Shown piece after piece: positions 7,247 through 15,470 of a stretch of 64,000 bases of DNA. The stretch is from positions 124,001 to 188,000 of the forward strand of contig OMYS01000004.1 of the NCBI GenBank assembly GCA_900315305.1, read 5' to 3'. The notes below the pieces were generated by a model, which saw nothing but the letters and a program-made list of their open reading frames with translations, was not told the DNA's origin and ran no database searches. The position numbers were made by a program, and so were the translations under genes. The DNA comes from an uncultured Eubacteriales bacterium. Lineage in GTDB: Bacteria; Bacillota; Clostridia; Lachnospirales; Lachnospiraceae. Every line of letters starts with the position of its first letter. Position 1 is the first letter of the stretch.

Positions 7247-8464
7247 ATGAGTGAGCCAGATTTCAGAAAGGACTTCCCGATCCTCAAGGATCCAAAGTTC
7301 ATTTATTTTGACAACGCGGCTACGACCCAGCGCCCGCAGCAGGTGCTGGACGCGGTCGAGCATTTTTACAGGACGGAAAATGCAAATCCGCTCCGCGGGC
7401 TCTACAAGTGGAGCATTGACGCGACGGAGGACTACGAGGAGGCGCGCCGGAAGGTCGCTGCCTTTATCGGCGCGGAGGACCCCTGTGAGATCGTCTTTAC
7501 AAGAAATGCGACAGAGTCTCTGAATCTCGTTGCGTACAGCTACGGAATGAGCAGCGTCTCCGAGGGAGACGAGATCGTCGTGTCGGTCACGGAGCATCAC
7601 AGCAATATCCTGCCGTGGCAGATGGTCGCGCGCGCAAAGGGCGCAAAGCTTGTCTATCTTGAATGTACAAAGGACGGCGTCTACACGGACGAGGAGATCA
7701 ACGCAAAGATCACGGAGAAGGCGAAGATCGTTGCGATCGGACAGGTCTCCAATGTGCTCGGAACGGAAAATCCGGTCCGGAAGATCGCTGACAGGGCGCA
7801 TTCGTTCGGCGCGGTTGTCGTCGTCGACGGCGCGCAGAGCACGCCGCACATGGCGGTCGATGTGAAAAAGCTCGGCGCTGATTTCTTTGCATTTTCCGGG
7901 CATAAGCTGCTTGCGCCGATGGGAATTGGCGTTCTCTATGGAAAAGAGAAGCTGCTCGATGAGATGCCGCCGTTCCTCACAGGCGGAGAGATGATCGAGT
8001 ATGTGACGCGCGATTCCGCGACATACGCGGAGCTTCCGCACAAATTCGAGGCCGGGACGGTCAACGCGGCGGGCGCTGTCGGACTCGGGGCCGCGATCGA
8101 CTATGTCAGCAAGGTCGGCTTCGACTACATTGAGAAGAAGGAGCTTGCTCTGACGACGCTTCTCCTTCAGGAAATGAAGAAGGACCCGCATATCACGGTC
8201 TACGGATCGGACGATCCTGCGAAGCACTGCGGCATCGTGACCTTCAATATTGAGGGCTGCCATCCGCACGACGTGAGCTCGATCCTTGACGCGGACAATG
8301 TCTGTATCCGGGCCGGCCATCACTGCGCACAGCCTCTGATGCAGTATCTCGGCGTGAACGCGACATGCCGCGCGAGTATGTATTTCTACAACACGGAGGA
8401 TGAGGTCCGCCGCTTTGTCGCGAGCCTTGGAAAGGTCAGAGAGGAGCTTGGCTATGGATCTTAA
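7247..8464 (+). CDS. sufS: Cysteine desulfurase SufS
   Basis: 405 residues, class V aminotransferase fold. The N-terminus has YFDNAATTQRPQQVLDA; the PLP lysine lies in FSGHKLLAPMGIG; the catalytic cysteine is in CIRAGHHCAQPLMQYLG, the short-loop type II (SufS) form. It removes sulfur from L-cysteine and passes persulfide to SufU. Start ATG at 7247, preceded by GAGGAGGCAG. The 3' end overlaps sufU by 11 nt. Confidence 0.97.
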   Translation: MSEPDFRKDFPILKDPKFIYFDNAATTQRPQQVLDAVEHFYRTENANPLRGLYKWSIDATEDYEEARRKVAAFIGAEDPCEIVFTRNATESLNLVAYSYGMSSVSEGDEIVVSVTEHHSNILPWQMVARAKGAKLVYLECTKDGVYTDEEINAKITEKAKIVAIGQVSNVLGTENPVRKIADRAHSFGAVVVVDGAQSTPHMAVDVKKLGADFFAFSGHKLLAPMGIGVLYGKEKLLDEMPPFLTGGEMIEYVTRDSATYAELPHKFEAGTVNAAGAVGLGAAIDYVSKVGFDYIEKKELALTTLLLQEMKKDPHITVYGSDDPAKHCGIVTFNIEGCHPHDVSSILDADNVCIRAGHHCAQPLMQYLGVNATCRASMYFYNTEDEVRRFVASLGKVREELGYGS

Positions 8465-8903
8465 GCAGATGTACCGTGAAATCGTCAATGAACACAATCT
8501 TCATCCGACGCACAAGCACGACATGGAGAACCCGACGATGGTCCTCCGGGGCGTAAACCCGAGCTGCGGGGATGACATCTCTCTCAAGCTGAAGGTCGAG
8601 GACGGCGTGATCAAGGACGGGTCCTTTGTCGGGTCCGGATGTGCGATCTCTCAGGCGTCCGCGGACATGATGCTCGACCTCGTGATCGGAAAGAGCGAGG
8701 ACGAGGCAAAGCGTCTCGCAGAGATCTTCATGAACATGATCAAGGGAAAGGCATCTGAGGAGGAGATCGAGGAGCTCGATGAGGCGGCCGCTCTCGAGGA
8801 TGTGTCCCACATGCCGGCGAGAGTCAAATGCGCACAGCTCGGCTGGAGAACGCTGAACGAGATGATGGAAGAGGACGAAAAGAACGACAGCCACAAGAAC
8901 TGA
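8454..8903 (+). CDS. sufU: Zinc-dependent sulfurtransferase SufU
   Basis: The start at 8454, inside the end of sufS, begins MDLKQMYREIVNEH as SufU proteins do; the frame is open further upstream but not as SufU. 149 residues. Zn ligands and acceptor cysteines are visible: Cys38 and Asp40 in NPSCGDD, Cys63 in GSGCAISQAS, and a third Cys in ARVKCAQLGWR. The SufU-specific insertion between the second and third cysteines is present, separating it from IscU. It relieves SufS of persulfide and hands sulfur to SufBCD. Last gene of the operon. Confidence 0.95.
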   Translation: MDLKQMYREIVNEHNLHPTHKHDMENPTMVLRGVNPSCGDDISLKLKVEDGVIKDGSFVGSGCAISQASADMMLDLVIGKSEDEAKRLAEIFMNMIKGKASEEEIEELDEAAALEDVSHMPARVKCAQLGWRTLNEMMEEDEKNDSHKN

Positions 8904-8935
8904 GGACGCTGTCTGCGCAGTATTCAAAACAGGAG

Positions 8936-8984
8936 GAGGGCTTCCGCAGTCGCGCTTTCGGGCGCGATGCGGGGCCCTCTTTTG
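8936..8984 (+). terminator. Rho-independent terminator of the suf operon
   Basis: Stem GAGGGC / GCCCTC enclosing CCGCA-TCGCGC / GCGCGA-TGCGG with a TTTCGG loop, followed by TCTTTT. It starts about 30 nt after the sufU stop. Confidence 0.8.
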
Positions 8985-9028
8985 CAGTTTCCGGGTATCC
9001 GCGCGGGATTTTCTGTGCTAAAATGATT

Positions 9029-9180
9029 ATTCAGCACCTCAGACTCGGAACGCTTTGCGTTCCTCGCTGCGGGCGGACAGAGCGGCTTCGCCGCTTGTCC
9101 GCCACTTGAAAAACTTCTGAAACCGTCCGGCGAGCAGGCTCTCCGCCCGGATTTCATCAGTTTTTCAAGTGGTGCTGAAT
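9029..9180. repeat. Modular palindrome, full three-module copy (order A-B-C)
   Basis: 152 nt from ATTCAGCACC to GGTGCTGAAT. Three hairpins sit inside: module A GGAACGCTTTGCGTTCC; module B GCGGACAGAGCGGC-TTC-GCCGCTTGTCCGC; and module C, whose stem CACTTGAAAAACT / AGTTTTTCAAGTG carries the cap GGCGAGCAGGCTCTCC. The order is the reverse of the copy at 58210. It occupies the 465-nt gap between sufU and the next gene, together with two terminator-like hairpins. Confidence 0.85.
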
Positions 9181-9194
9181 CATTACAAAATGTG

Positions 9195-9229
9195 AAAGGC
9201 CTCCGGCAGGGGAGCTGCCGGAGGCCTTT
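9195..9229. terminator. Terminator-like hairpin
   Basis: AAAGGCCTCCGGCAG / CTGCCGGAGGCCTTT makes a 15-bp stem with a short loop, flanked by an A-run and a short T-run. It could stop transcription in either direction. A further 140 nt of AT-rich DNA before 9369 contains no clear promoter. Confidence 0.65.
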
Positions 9230-9368
9230 CTGGGGAGTATAAATAATTAATAAGGGGTTGTAAAAAAATTATTGAAGGGTAAATTCTTTTACAAGGATGA
9301 TTATACAAGCCCCGACCGGGAAATGCAACATAAAATTAACAATTTAACGGATTATCAGAGGAGACACT

Positions 9369-10550
9369 ATGTCAGAGTATACATATATTGCACCCTGCCA
9401 CTTCGGGCTCGAGGCGGTTTTGAAGCGGGAGATCGAGGGAATCGGATACAAAATTGTCAGGGTCGAGGACGGGCGCGTGTTCTTTTCGGGAAATGAATAC
9501 GCCGCTGCCTTCGCGAATATCTGCCTGCGGTCGGCGGAGCGCATCCTGCTCCTCGCCGGCGAGTTCACGGCGCGGTCATTTGACGCCCTCTATGACGAGA
9601 CGAAGAAAATTGCGTGGGAGGAGTTTCTTCCGAAAAATGCGAAATTCTGGGTCACGAAGGCGTCCTCTGTCCGGTCGAAGCTCTGTTCGCCGTCCGACAT
9701 TCAGTCCGTCATGAAAAAGGCCATGGTCGACCGCATGGGAGAGCACTACGGGATGAGGCGGTTCCCGGAGGACGGGCCGGCCTATCCGCTCCGGGTCTCA
9801 ATCAAGAAGGATGTTGTCACGGCAGCCTTTGACACGACGGGGACCTCTCTCCACAAGAGAGGCTACCGCGTATCTCCTGTGATCGCGCCGATCTCGGAGA
9901 CGCTCGCCGCGGCCCTGATCGAGCTGACCCCGTGGCACCCGGACCGCGTGCTGGTCGATCCGTTCTGCGGCTCCGGGACGATTCCGATCGAGGCGGCGAT
10001 GATGGCCAGGAATATCGCGCCGGGAGCAAAGAGGAGCTTTCTTGCCGAGAACTGGAGCTCGATCCTGGCCGCCGAGAGCTGGGAGAAGGCCAGAGGGCGC
10101 GCGGCAGAGGGCGTGCGGGAGATCTCGAAGGACGATGTGGACATTCAGGGCTTCGACATTGATCCGCTGGCGGTCCGCTATGCGAGGGAAAATGCGCGCG
10201 AGGCCGGCGTTCTTGACTTAATTCATTTTCAGACGAGAGATGTCGCGAAGCTGAGTCACCCGAAGAAGTACGGCTTTATCATCACAAATCCGCCGTACGG
10301 CGAGCGTCTCGAGGACAAGGCGGCGCTTCCGGCGCTCTATGAGACGATCGGGCGCGCGTACGCGGGACTTGACAGCTGGTCGATGTATCTGATTACATCA
10401 TATGAGGACGCAGAGCGCTATATCGGCCGCCGCGCGGACAAGAACCGGAAAATTTACAACGGCATGCTGAAGACCTATTTTTATCAGTATCTGGGCCCGA
10501 AGCCGCCGAGGAGAGAGAAAAAGACTGAGCAGCGCCAGAGTGAGGAATAA
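9369..10550 (+). CDS. THUMP-domain class I SAM-dependent rRNA methyltransferase (RlmL N-terminal/YpsC type)
   Basis: 393 residues. The N-terminus (YIAPCHFGLEAVLKREIEGI) and following 150 residues form the ferredoxin-like/THUMP RNA-binding module. The Rossmann methyltransferase domain has the SAM-binding VDPFCGSGTIPIEAAMMARN and the amino-methylating ITNPPYGERL. The NPPY motif indicates base N-methylation, most likely N2-methylguanosine in 23S rRNA, as for the N-terminal half of E. coli RlmL. The C-terminal tail is basic. It stands alone after a long intergenic region and is followed by rdgB after 136 nt that includes several small GC hairpins. Confidence 0.88.
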   Translation: MSEYTYIAPCHFGLEAVLKREIEGIGYKIVRVEDGRVFFSGNEYAAAFANICLRSAERILLLAGEFTARSFDALYDETKKIAWEEFLPKNAKFWVTKASSVRSKLCSPSDIQSVMKKAMVDRMGEHYGMRRFPEDGPAYPLRVSIKKDVVTAAFDTTGTSLHKRGYRVSPVIAPISETLAAALIELTPWHPDRVLVDPFCGSGTIPIEAAMMARNIAPGAKRSFLAENWSSILAAESWEKARGRAAEGVREISKDDVDIQGFDIDPLAVRYARENAREAGVLDLIHFQTRDVAKLSHPKKYGFIITNPPYGERLEDKAALPALYETIGRAYAGLDSWSMYLITSYEDAERYIGRRADKNRKIYNGMLKTYFYQYLGPKPPRREKKTEQRQSEE

Positions 10551-10686
10551 TAGCGGCAGGAATGAGTCCATGCCCGTAAGGGCGGGCAAGGGTCGGCACG
10601 TCAGCGAGCAGGGCGGACTGGGGCCTGCCCGTCAGAGCGCGACGGGCTGGGGACATATGCAGACAGAAAGAGGGAGATCGAATCAG

Positions 10687-11301
10687 ATGAAGACACAGAG
10701 AGTGATATTTGCAACGGGCAATCCCGGAAAGGTGAAGGAGATCCGGGAGATTCTGCGGGACCTCGATATCGACGTCGTGACGATGAAGGAGGCCGGCTAT
10801 GACATCGATATCGATGAGAACGGCAGTACATTTCTTGAAAATGCGCTGATCAAGGCGAGAGCAGTGGCAGCGGTCTCCGGTGAGATGACGATGGCGGATG
10901 ATTCCGGCCTTGTCGTCGATGCGATGAACGGCGAGCCGGGAATCTACTCGGCCCGCTGGATGGGAAGGGACACGTCCTACCACATCAAGAACCAGGCGAT
11001 TATCGACCGCCTCGCGGGCCTTGAGGGAAATGAGCGGTCCGCGCGGTTTGTGTGCGCGATCGCCTGCGTCCTCCCGGACGGAAGAGAGCTGACCTCCGAG
11101 AAGACTTTTGAGGGGTGGATCGGCTGGAAGGAGACGGGAGAGAACGGCTTCGGCTATGATCCGATTTTCTACCTGCCGGACCTTAAGAAATATTCCGCGG
11201 AGCTTACGCCTGCGGAGAAAAATGCGAGGAGCCACCGAGGAAAGGCGCTTCGCGACATGGAGGCACAGCTCCGGGCGCTTCGCGCAAAGGGTGAGATCTG
11301 A
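10687..11301 (+). CDS. rdgB: XTP/dITP diphosphatase (RdgB/HAM1 family)
   Basis: The frame is open from 10540, but homology begins at the ATG at 10687 (MKTQRVIFATGNPGKVKEIR), giving a standard 204 residues. Conserved blocks: TGNPGKVKE at the N-terminus, MADDSGLVVDAMNGEPGIYSAR near residue 70, and GFGYDPIFY near residue 155. The enzyme hydrolyses ITP, dITP and XTP to monophosphates, keeping deaminated purines out of nucleic acids. Cotranscription with the downstream phosphodiesterase (91-nt gap) is likely and is a common pairing in Firmicutes. Confidence 0.93.
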   Translation: MKTQRVIFATGNPGKVKEIREILRDLDIDVVTMKEAGYDIDIDENGSTFLENALIKARAVAAVSGEMTMADDSGLVVDAMNGEPGIYSARWMGRDTSYHIKNQAIIDRLAGLEGNERSARFVCAIACVLPDGRELTSEKTFEGWIGWKETGENGFGYDPIFYLPDLKKYSAELTPAEKNARSHRGKALRDMEAQLRALRAKGEI

Positions 11302-11391
11302 AAAGACTCAGGCGGTTTCGGGGCGCCTGGCCAGACGTGTACTTTATAGAAGCGGCAGATATGAAGACCAGACAGAAAGGATGAACGGACG

Positions 11392-11910
11392 ATGAAGATA
11401 CTGGCGGTGAGCGACACACACGGTGAGATCACAAATTTCAGAAAGGCGCTCGCAAAGGTGAAGCCGATTGACTATCTGTTTCACTGCGGCGATGTAGAGG
11501 GGCAGGAGGACATGATCCGCCGCCTCGCGGGCGTGCCCTGCGTCTTTGTGCGGGGCAACAACGACTACGACAGTGATCTCAGTTATGAAGAGGTCGTGGA
11601 GCTCGGCGGGCACCGCTTTCTCATCGTCCATGGCCACCGCCACGGCGTCTACTGGGGAACGGGAGACCTGAAGGAGCGCGCGAAGGAGCTCGGCTGCGAC
11701 ATTGCGCTGTTCGGGCACACGCACCGCCCGATGCTGGATGAGTCGGACCCTGCGGTCACAGTTATCAATCCGGGATCGATCACTTTGCCTAGACAGGAGA
11801 ACCATCTGCCGAGCTACGCCGTCATCGAGATCACGCCGAAGCGACAGGTTCTCGTGACGATCAACTATCTGGACAGGGGGCAGAGGGCGCACCGGTCGTT
11901 TCTGTGGTGA
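11392..11910 (+). CDS. YfcE/MJ0936-type metallophosphoesterase
   Basis: 172 residues with all calcineurin-like metal-binding blocks: SDTHG (Asp8, His10), HCGDVEG, VRGNNDYD, VHGHRHG and LFGHTHRP, followed by the family-typical INPGSI near the C-terminus. Members are small Mn-dependent phosphodiesterases of uncertain physiological substrate. It lies directly downstream of rdgB. Confidence 0.88.
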   Translation: MKILAVSDTHGEITNFRKALAKVKPIDYLFHCGDVEGQEDMIRRLAGVPCVFVRGNNDYDSDLSYEEVVELGGHRFLIVHGHRHGVYWGTGDLKERAKELGCDIALFGHTHRPMLDESDPAVTVINPGSITLPRQENHLPSYAVIEITPKRQVLVTINYLDRGQRAHRSFLW

Positions 11911-11947
11911 GATGCGGAATTTTATTTTGAAAAAATGATTTTTCTTG

Positions 11948-11976
11948 TTGACAAAAAAGGCCCTCATCCCTATAAT
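11948..11976 (+). promoter_or_regulatory. Sigma-A promoter of the tRNA cluster
   Basis: TTGACA (11948-11953), a 17-nt spacer, TATAAT (11971-11976): a full consensus promoter 46 nt upstream of tRNA-Pro. Confidence 0.9.
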
Positions 11977-12022
11977 AATCATTGCGCGGTTTACGGAAGC
12001 GCTCTTAAACAGGAAGCACCTA

Positions 12023-12097
12023 CGGGGTGTGGCTCAGTTTGGCTAGAGCGCCTGCTTTGGGAGCAGGAAGTCGCAGGTTCGAATCCTGTCACCCCGA
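12023..12097 (+). tRNA. tRNA-Pro (anticodon TGG)
   Basis: 75-nt cloverleaf. Acceptor CGGGGTG / CACCCCG, anticodon stem CCTGC / GCAGG with loop TTTGGGA, T-arm GCAGG-TTCGAAT-CCTGT. The 3' CCA is not encoded. First gene of the cluster. Confidence 0.96.
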
Positions 12098-12116
12098 CTT
12101 TCCGTAGATTCGATGC

Positions 12117-12187
12117 GCGGGTGTAGTTCAACGGTAGAACACCAGCCTTCCAAGCTGGATACGTGGGTTCGATTCCCATCACCCGCT
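12117..12187 (+). tRNA. tRNA-Gly (anticodon TCC)
   Basis: 71-nt cloverleaf. Acceptor GCGGGTG / CACCCGC, anticodon stem CCAGC / GCTGG with loop CTTCCAA, T-loop TTCGATT. CCA not encoded. Confidence 0.96.
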
Positions 12188-12257
12188 TCGCTTTTTTAAA
12201 AAGCGTCCATTCTTTCCGGTTCAGCCACAGTAAAACCGGACAGAGTCGTAATTCTAT

Positions 12258-12331
<74 letters not shown>

Positions 12332-12335
12332 GTAT

Positions 12336-12410
12336 GGTGGGTGTGGCGCAGTTGGTTAGCGCGCCAGATTGTGGCTCTGGAGATCCTGGGTTCGAGTCCC
12401 AGCATTCACC
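12336..12410 (+). tRNA. tRNA-His (anticodon GTG)
   Basis: Acceptor GTGGGTG / CATTCAC with the extra G(-1) at 12336 facing discriminator C at 12410, diagnostic of tRNA-His. Anticodon stem CCAGA / TCTGG with loop TTGTGGC. Only 4 nt separate it from tRNA-Arg. Confidence 0.95.
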
Positions 12411-12487
12411 CTTCGCAGTTGTAAACGCTGTCCGGTCGGACATGCGATCAGCCGGTCGGCGAGGCCGCGGCAGTCCGGCATTTACCT

Positions 12488-12559
12488 TGGGCTATCGCCA
12501 AGGGGTTAAGGCACAGCACTTTGACTGCTGCACCGTTGGTTCAAATCCAACTAGCCCAG
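12488..12559 (+). tRNA. tRNA-Gln (anticodon TTG)
   Basis: 72-nt cloverleaf. Acceptor TGGGCTA / TAGCCCA, anticodon stem CAGCA / TGCTG with loop CTTTGAC, T-arm GTTGG-TTCAAAT-CCAAC. Confidence 0.95.
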
Positions 12560-12563
12560 CTTT

Positions 12564-12636
12564 GGAGCATTAGCTCAGGTGGTAGAGCACTTGACTTTTA
12601 ATCAAGTTGTCCGGGGTTCGAATCCCCGATGCTTCA
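12564..12636 (+). tRNA. tRNA-Lys (anticodon TTT)
   Basis: 73-nt cloverleaf. Acceptor GGAGCAT / ATGCTTC, anticodon stem CTTGA / TCAAG with loop CTTTTAA, T-arm CGGGG-TTCGAAT-CCCCG. Confidence 0.95.
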
Positions 12637-12645
12637 GTTGAATCT

Positions 12646-12679
12646 CCCCGGAACAATATGTTTTCGGGGGTTTTGTTTA
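12646..12679 (+). terminator. Rho-independent terminator after tRNA-Lys
   Basis: CCCCG-GAAC-(loop)-GTTTT-CGGGG followed by GTTTTGTTT. It separates the first six tRNAs from tRNA-Leu. Confidence 0.75.
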
Positions 12680-12758
12680 TTCTGATCCTTCCCGGCGAGC
12701 GATCCGGGCTCCGGGACGCCGGAAGAAATCTCATTTTTTATCCCAAAAAGTAAGATCC

Positions 12759-12840
<82 letters not shown>

Positions 12841-12855
12841 TTTTGCATTTGTAAT

Positions 12856-12904
12856 GCTTCAGCACAACGAGGAACGCGAAACGTTCCGAGTCTGGAAGCT
12901 GCAT
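12856..12904. repeat. Modular palindrome, decayed module-A copy
   Basis: Starts near TTCAGCAC, holds GGAACGCGAAACGTTCC (module A) and ends in GGAAGCTGCAT in place of GGGGTGCTGAAT. The ends no longer match well. Confidence 0.5.
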
Positions 12905-12916
12905 AGCTATTTCCAA

Positions 12917-12944
12917 TTGATTATTCAGCATCCCAGATTACAAT
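12917..12944 (+). promoter_or_regulatory. Probable rho promoter, with a palindrome half-site in its spacer
   Basis: TTGATT (12917-12922), a 16-nt spacer and TACAAT (12939-12944), about 65 nt upstream of rho. The spacer begins with ATTCAGCATCCC, the outer end of the modular palindrome family. Confidence 0.55.
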
Positions 12945-13008
12945 TCATACGGCGTCCGTCCGGATGCCGCAAACTGGTTTTTCGTATAACCATCAGGAAA
13001 AGAGACAT

Positions 13009-15012
13009 ATGACAAAAGAACAATATAAGACAATTCATCTTGCGGATCTCCGCGTGCTCGCCAGAAGCCGCGGAATCAAGCGCACTTCCACCATGAAGAA
13101 AAATGACATCATAGAGGCAATGCTTGCTCTCGACAGAGAGGAAGAGGCTAAAAACGGCGCCGGAGCAGCTCCTGCGGAAGGAACACAGAACCATGCCGGC
13201 GCGGTCTCCGCGGAAGAGAAGCGGGACCAGGCCGGACAGGCCTCTGCGGCGGAAGAGGCACAAAGTCATGTGGAACCGGCCTCTGCGGCGGAAGCTGTGA
13301 AGGACCAGGATGGCGCAGCTCTTGTCCTCACTGAAAATGAGAGTTCTGCGGAGCATGAAAAGGCGGAGAAACCGTCTGATGCGGAGCCGGCAAAGAGCGC
13401 GGATGAGCCTCACAGAGAGCGCAGAAGGCAGAGCCCAAGGCGCAGACAGACGGAGAACCGGGAGAAGAATCCGCGCAGGAGCCAGAGCGAAAACGGCAGG
13501 ACCCGGACGGGACGGCGCGGCGCGGAAAAGCGTGCTTCGGAGGAGAAGACGGAAGAAGGCCGGGAGGCAGAGGAAGAAAGAAGAGAAGGTGCCTTCGAGA
13601 CGAGACGCCCGGAGGAGAGAGAGTATTCCGGTGAGCGGGAGGATGGCCGCCGCACAGGAAGGCAGGAATATCAGCGCGAGAAGCGAAACGGCGATGAGCG
13701 TCCGCGCTGGTCGGGAAACCGCAGAGAAAACCAGTATCAGCACGAAAATCACTATCAGCGGGAGAACAATAGCCGCCGCGAGAGCTTCCAGAAGGAAAAT
13801 GAACGGGAGAAGGAAGAGACGGTTCGCAGCGAGGAGCCGAGCGAGACGCGTGCTCCTGAGGACACGCGCGTGAAGCTTCCGGGGGATACCGGCAATGTTG
13901 TCCGCGGCATCCTTGAGGTTATGTCGGACGGGTTCGGCTTCCTTCGGAGCGACAATTTTCTTCCCGGCGAGGATGATGTCTATGTGTCGCCGTCGCAGAT
14001 CAGGCGCTTTGGCCTCAAGACGGGCGATATGATCACAGGCAATAAGAGAGAGAGGGCGCAGGGCGAAAAATACGGGGCGCTCCTCTACGTCTCAAAGGTC
14101 AATGATTTCCCGGCGGAGGAGGCGCGGCACCGTGCTGTCTTCGAGAACATGACGCCGATCTTTCCGAACAAAAGGATTCGCCTCGAGCGGCCGGACGGCT
14201 CGAGAGCGACGAGGATTATTGACCTGATCAGCCCGATCGGCTACGGCCAGAGAGGCATGATCGTATCACCTCCGAAGGCGGGCAAGACAACGCTCCTTAA
14301 GGATATCGCGAAGTCGGTCCTCACGGGGAATCCGGACGCACATCTGATCATTCTGCTCATTGATGAGCGCCCCGAGGAAGTCACGGACATGAAGGAGTCG
14401 GTCCATGGCAAAAATGTCGAGATTATCTATTCGACCTTCGATGAGATGCCTGAGCATCACAAGAGAGTGTCCGAGATGGTCATCGAGCGCGCAAAGCGTC
14501 TTGTCGAGCACCATCAGGACGTCATCATTCTGCTCGACTCCATAACGAGACTGACAAGGGCGTACAACGTCCTTGTTCCGCAGAGCGGGCGCACGCTCTC
14601 CGGCGGTCTCGATCCGACGGCGCTCTATATGCCGAAGCGCTTTTTCGGCGCCGCCCGCAATATGCGGGAGGGCGGGTCTCTCACGATTCTTGCGACGGCC
14701 CTTATCGATACCGGAAGCAAGATGGATGATGTCGTCTATGAGGAGTTCAAGGGAACCGGCAACATGGAGCTGATTCTTGACCGGAAGCTGCAGGAGAGAA
14801 GAATTTTCCCGGCGATCGATATCGTGAAGTCGGGGACGAGAAGAGAAGACTTGCTGCTTTCACCTCGCGAGCTAAAGGCTGTCGATATCATGCGGCGGCG
14901 GATGAACGGCCTTAAGGCGGACGAGGCCGTCGAGCAGATTTTAAATGCATTTACCTACTATCCGACAAATGAGCAGGTCGTCAATGCGGTCCTCTCAAAA
15001 TGGACAAACTGA
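13009..15012 (+). CDS. rho: Transcription termination factor Rho with long charged insert
   Basis: The start at 13009 ([19 protein letters not shown]) follows AGGAAAAGAG; the earlier in-frame ATG at 12964 lacks a ribosome-binding site. 667 residues against about 420 for E. coli Rho. Residues 1-40 are the Rho N-terminal SAP-like fold. About residues 45-290 are a low-complexity insert, first Ala/Glu-rich with repeated SAAEE-like units, then dense in Arg and Glu. The cold-shock RNA-binding domain ([18 protein letters not shown]) and hexameric ATPase follow, with [11 protein letters not shown] (Walker A), [26 protein letters not shown] and the R-loop region [17 protein letters not shown]. Large inserts of this kind are known from GC-rich Gram-positives. 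Confidence 0.96.
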   Translation: MTKEQYKTIHLADLRVLARSRGIKRTSTMKKNDIIEAMLALDREEEAKNGAGAAPAEGTQNHAGAVSAEEKRDQAGQASAAEEAQSHVEPASAAEAVKDQDGAALVLTENESSAEHEKAEKPSDAEPAKSADEPHRERRRQSPRRRQTENREKNPRRSQSENGRTRTGRRGAEKRASEEKTEEGREAEEERREGAFETRRPEEREYSGEREDGRRTGRQEYQREKRNGDERPRWSGNRRENQYQHENHYQRENNSRRESFQKENEREKEETVRSEEPSETRAPEDTRVKLPGDTGNVVRGILEVMSDGFGFLRSDNFLPGEDDVYVSPSQIRRFGLKTGDMITGNKRERAQGEKYGALLYVSKVNDFPAEEARHRAVFENMTPIFPNKRIRLERPDGSRATRIIDLISPIGYGQRGMIVSPPKAGKTTLLKDIAKSVLTGNPDAHLIILLIDERPEEVTDMKESVHGKNVEIIYSTFDEMPEHHKRVSEMVIERAKRLVEHHQDVIILLDSITRLTRAYNVLVPQSGRTLSGGLDPTALYMPKRFFGAARNMREGGSLTILATALIDTGSKMDDVVYEEFKGTGNMELILDRKLQERRIFPAIDIVKSGTRREDLLLSPRELKAVDIMRRRMNGLKADEAVEQILNAFTYYPTNEQVVNAVLSKWTN

Positions 15013-15023
15013 GCAAATACTGC

Positions 15024-15052
15024 TTGCAATCATGCGGCGGCTGTGATATCAT
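15024..15052 (+). promoter_or_regulatory. Promoter of rpmE
   Basis: TTGCAA (15024-15029), a 17-nt spacer, TATCAT (15047-15052), 61 nt upstream of the rpmE start. Confidence 0.65.
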
Positions 15053-15112
15053 ACATGTTGCTGTTTGTATCGGAATGATATTAGCTATTTTACAGACAAA
15101 GAGGTGAGATCA

Positions 15113-15322
15113 ATGAAGGAAGGAATCCATCCGACGTATTATCAGGCTACAGTTACCTGCAACTGCGGCAATACATTCACCGTCGGTTCAACGAAGAAGG
15201 AAATCCACGTTGAAGTCTGCTCTAAGTGCCATCCGTTCTACACGGGTCAGCAGAAGGCGGCGCAGGCTCGCGGCCGTATCGAGGCTTTCAACAAGAAGTA
15301 CGGTATGACAGGCAAGAACTGA
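15113..15322 (+). CDS. rpmE: 50S ribosomal protein L31 (zinc-binding form)
   Basis: The ATG at 15113 follows GAGGTGAG; upstream in-frame ATGs lack support. 69 residues with four zinc ligands, Cys16, Cys18, Cys36 and Cys39 (CNCG and CSKC), making this the zinc-containing C+ L31 rather than the zinc-free paralogue used in zinc limitation. The ending [10 protein letters not shown] is conserved. It has its own promoter and terminator between rho and the DUF1385 gene. Confidence 0.97.
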   Translation: MKEGIHPTYYQATVTCNCGNTFTVGSTKKEIHVEVCSKCHPFYTGQQKAAQARGRIEAFNKKYGMTGKN

Positions 15323-15343
15323 ACCAGAACCTGAATCATAAAG

Positions 15344-15380
15344 AGGCTGTTGCACGAACCATCGCGCGACAGCCTTTTGT
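15344..15380 (+). terminator. Rho-independent terminator after rpmE
   Basis: AGGCTGTTGC / GCGACAGCCT, a 10-bp stem with one G-T wobble, followed by TTTGTC. Confidence 0.75.
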
Positions 15381-15470
15381 CGTATATACTGTATAAGTCC
15401 GGCCGCAGTGCGCAGGACTTATACACTTGGCTTGGCCCTTAAGGCAGGGCATTGGATTTTACCGGAGGAA

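Noticed and set aside
10551..10686. Small GC-rich hairpins before rdgB as another palindrome copy
   Set aside because: Neither the ATTCAGCACC ends nor modules A, B or C are present.
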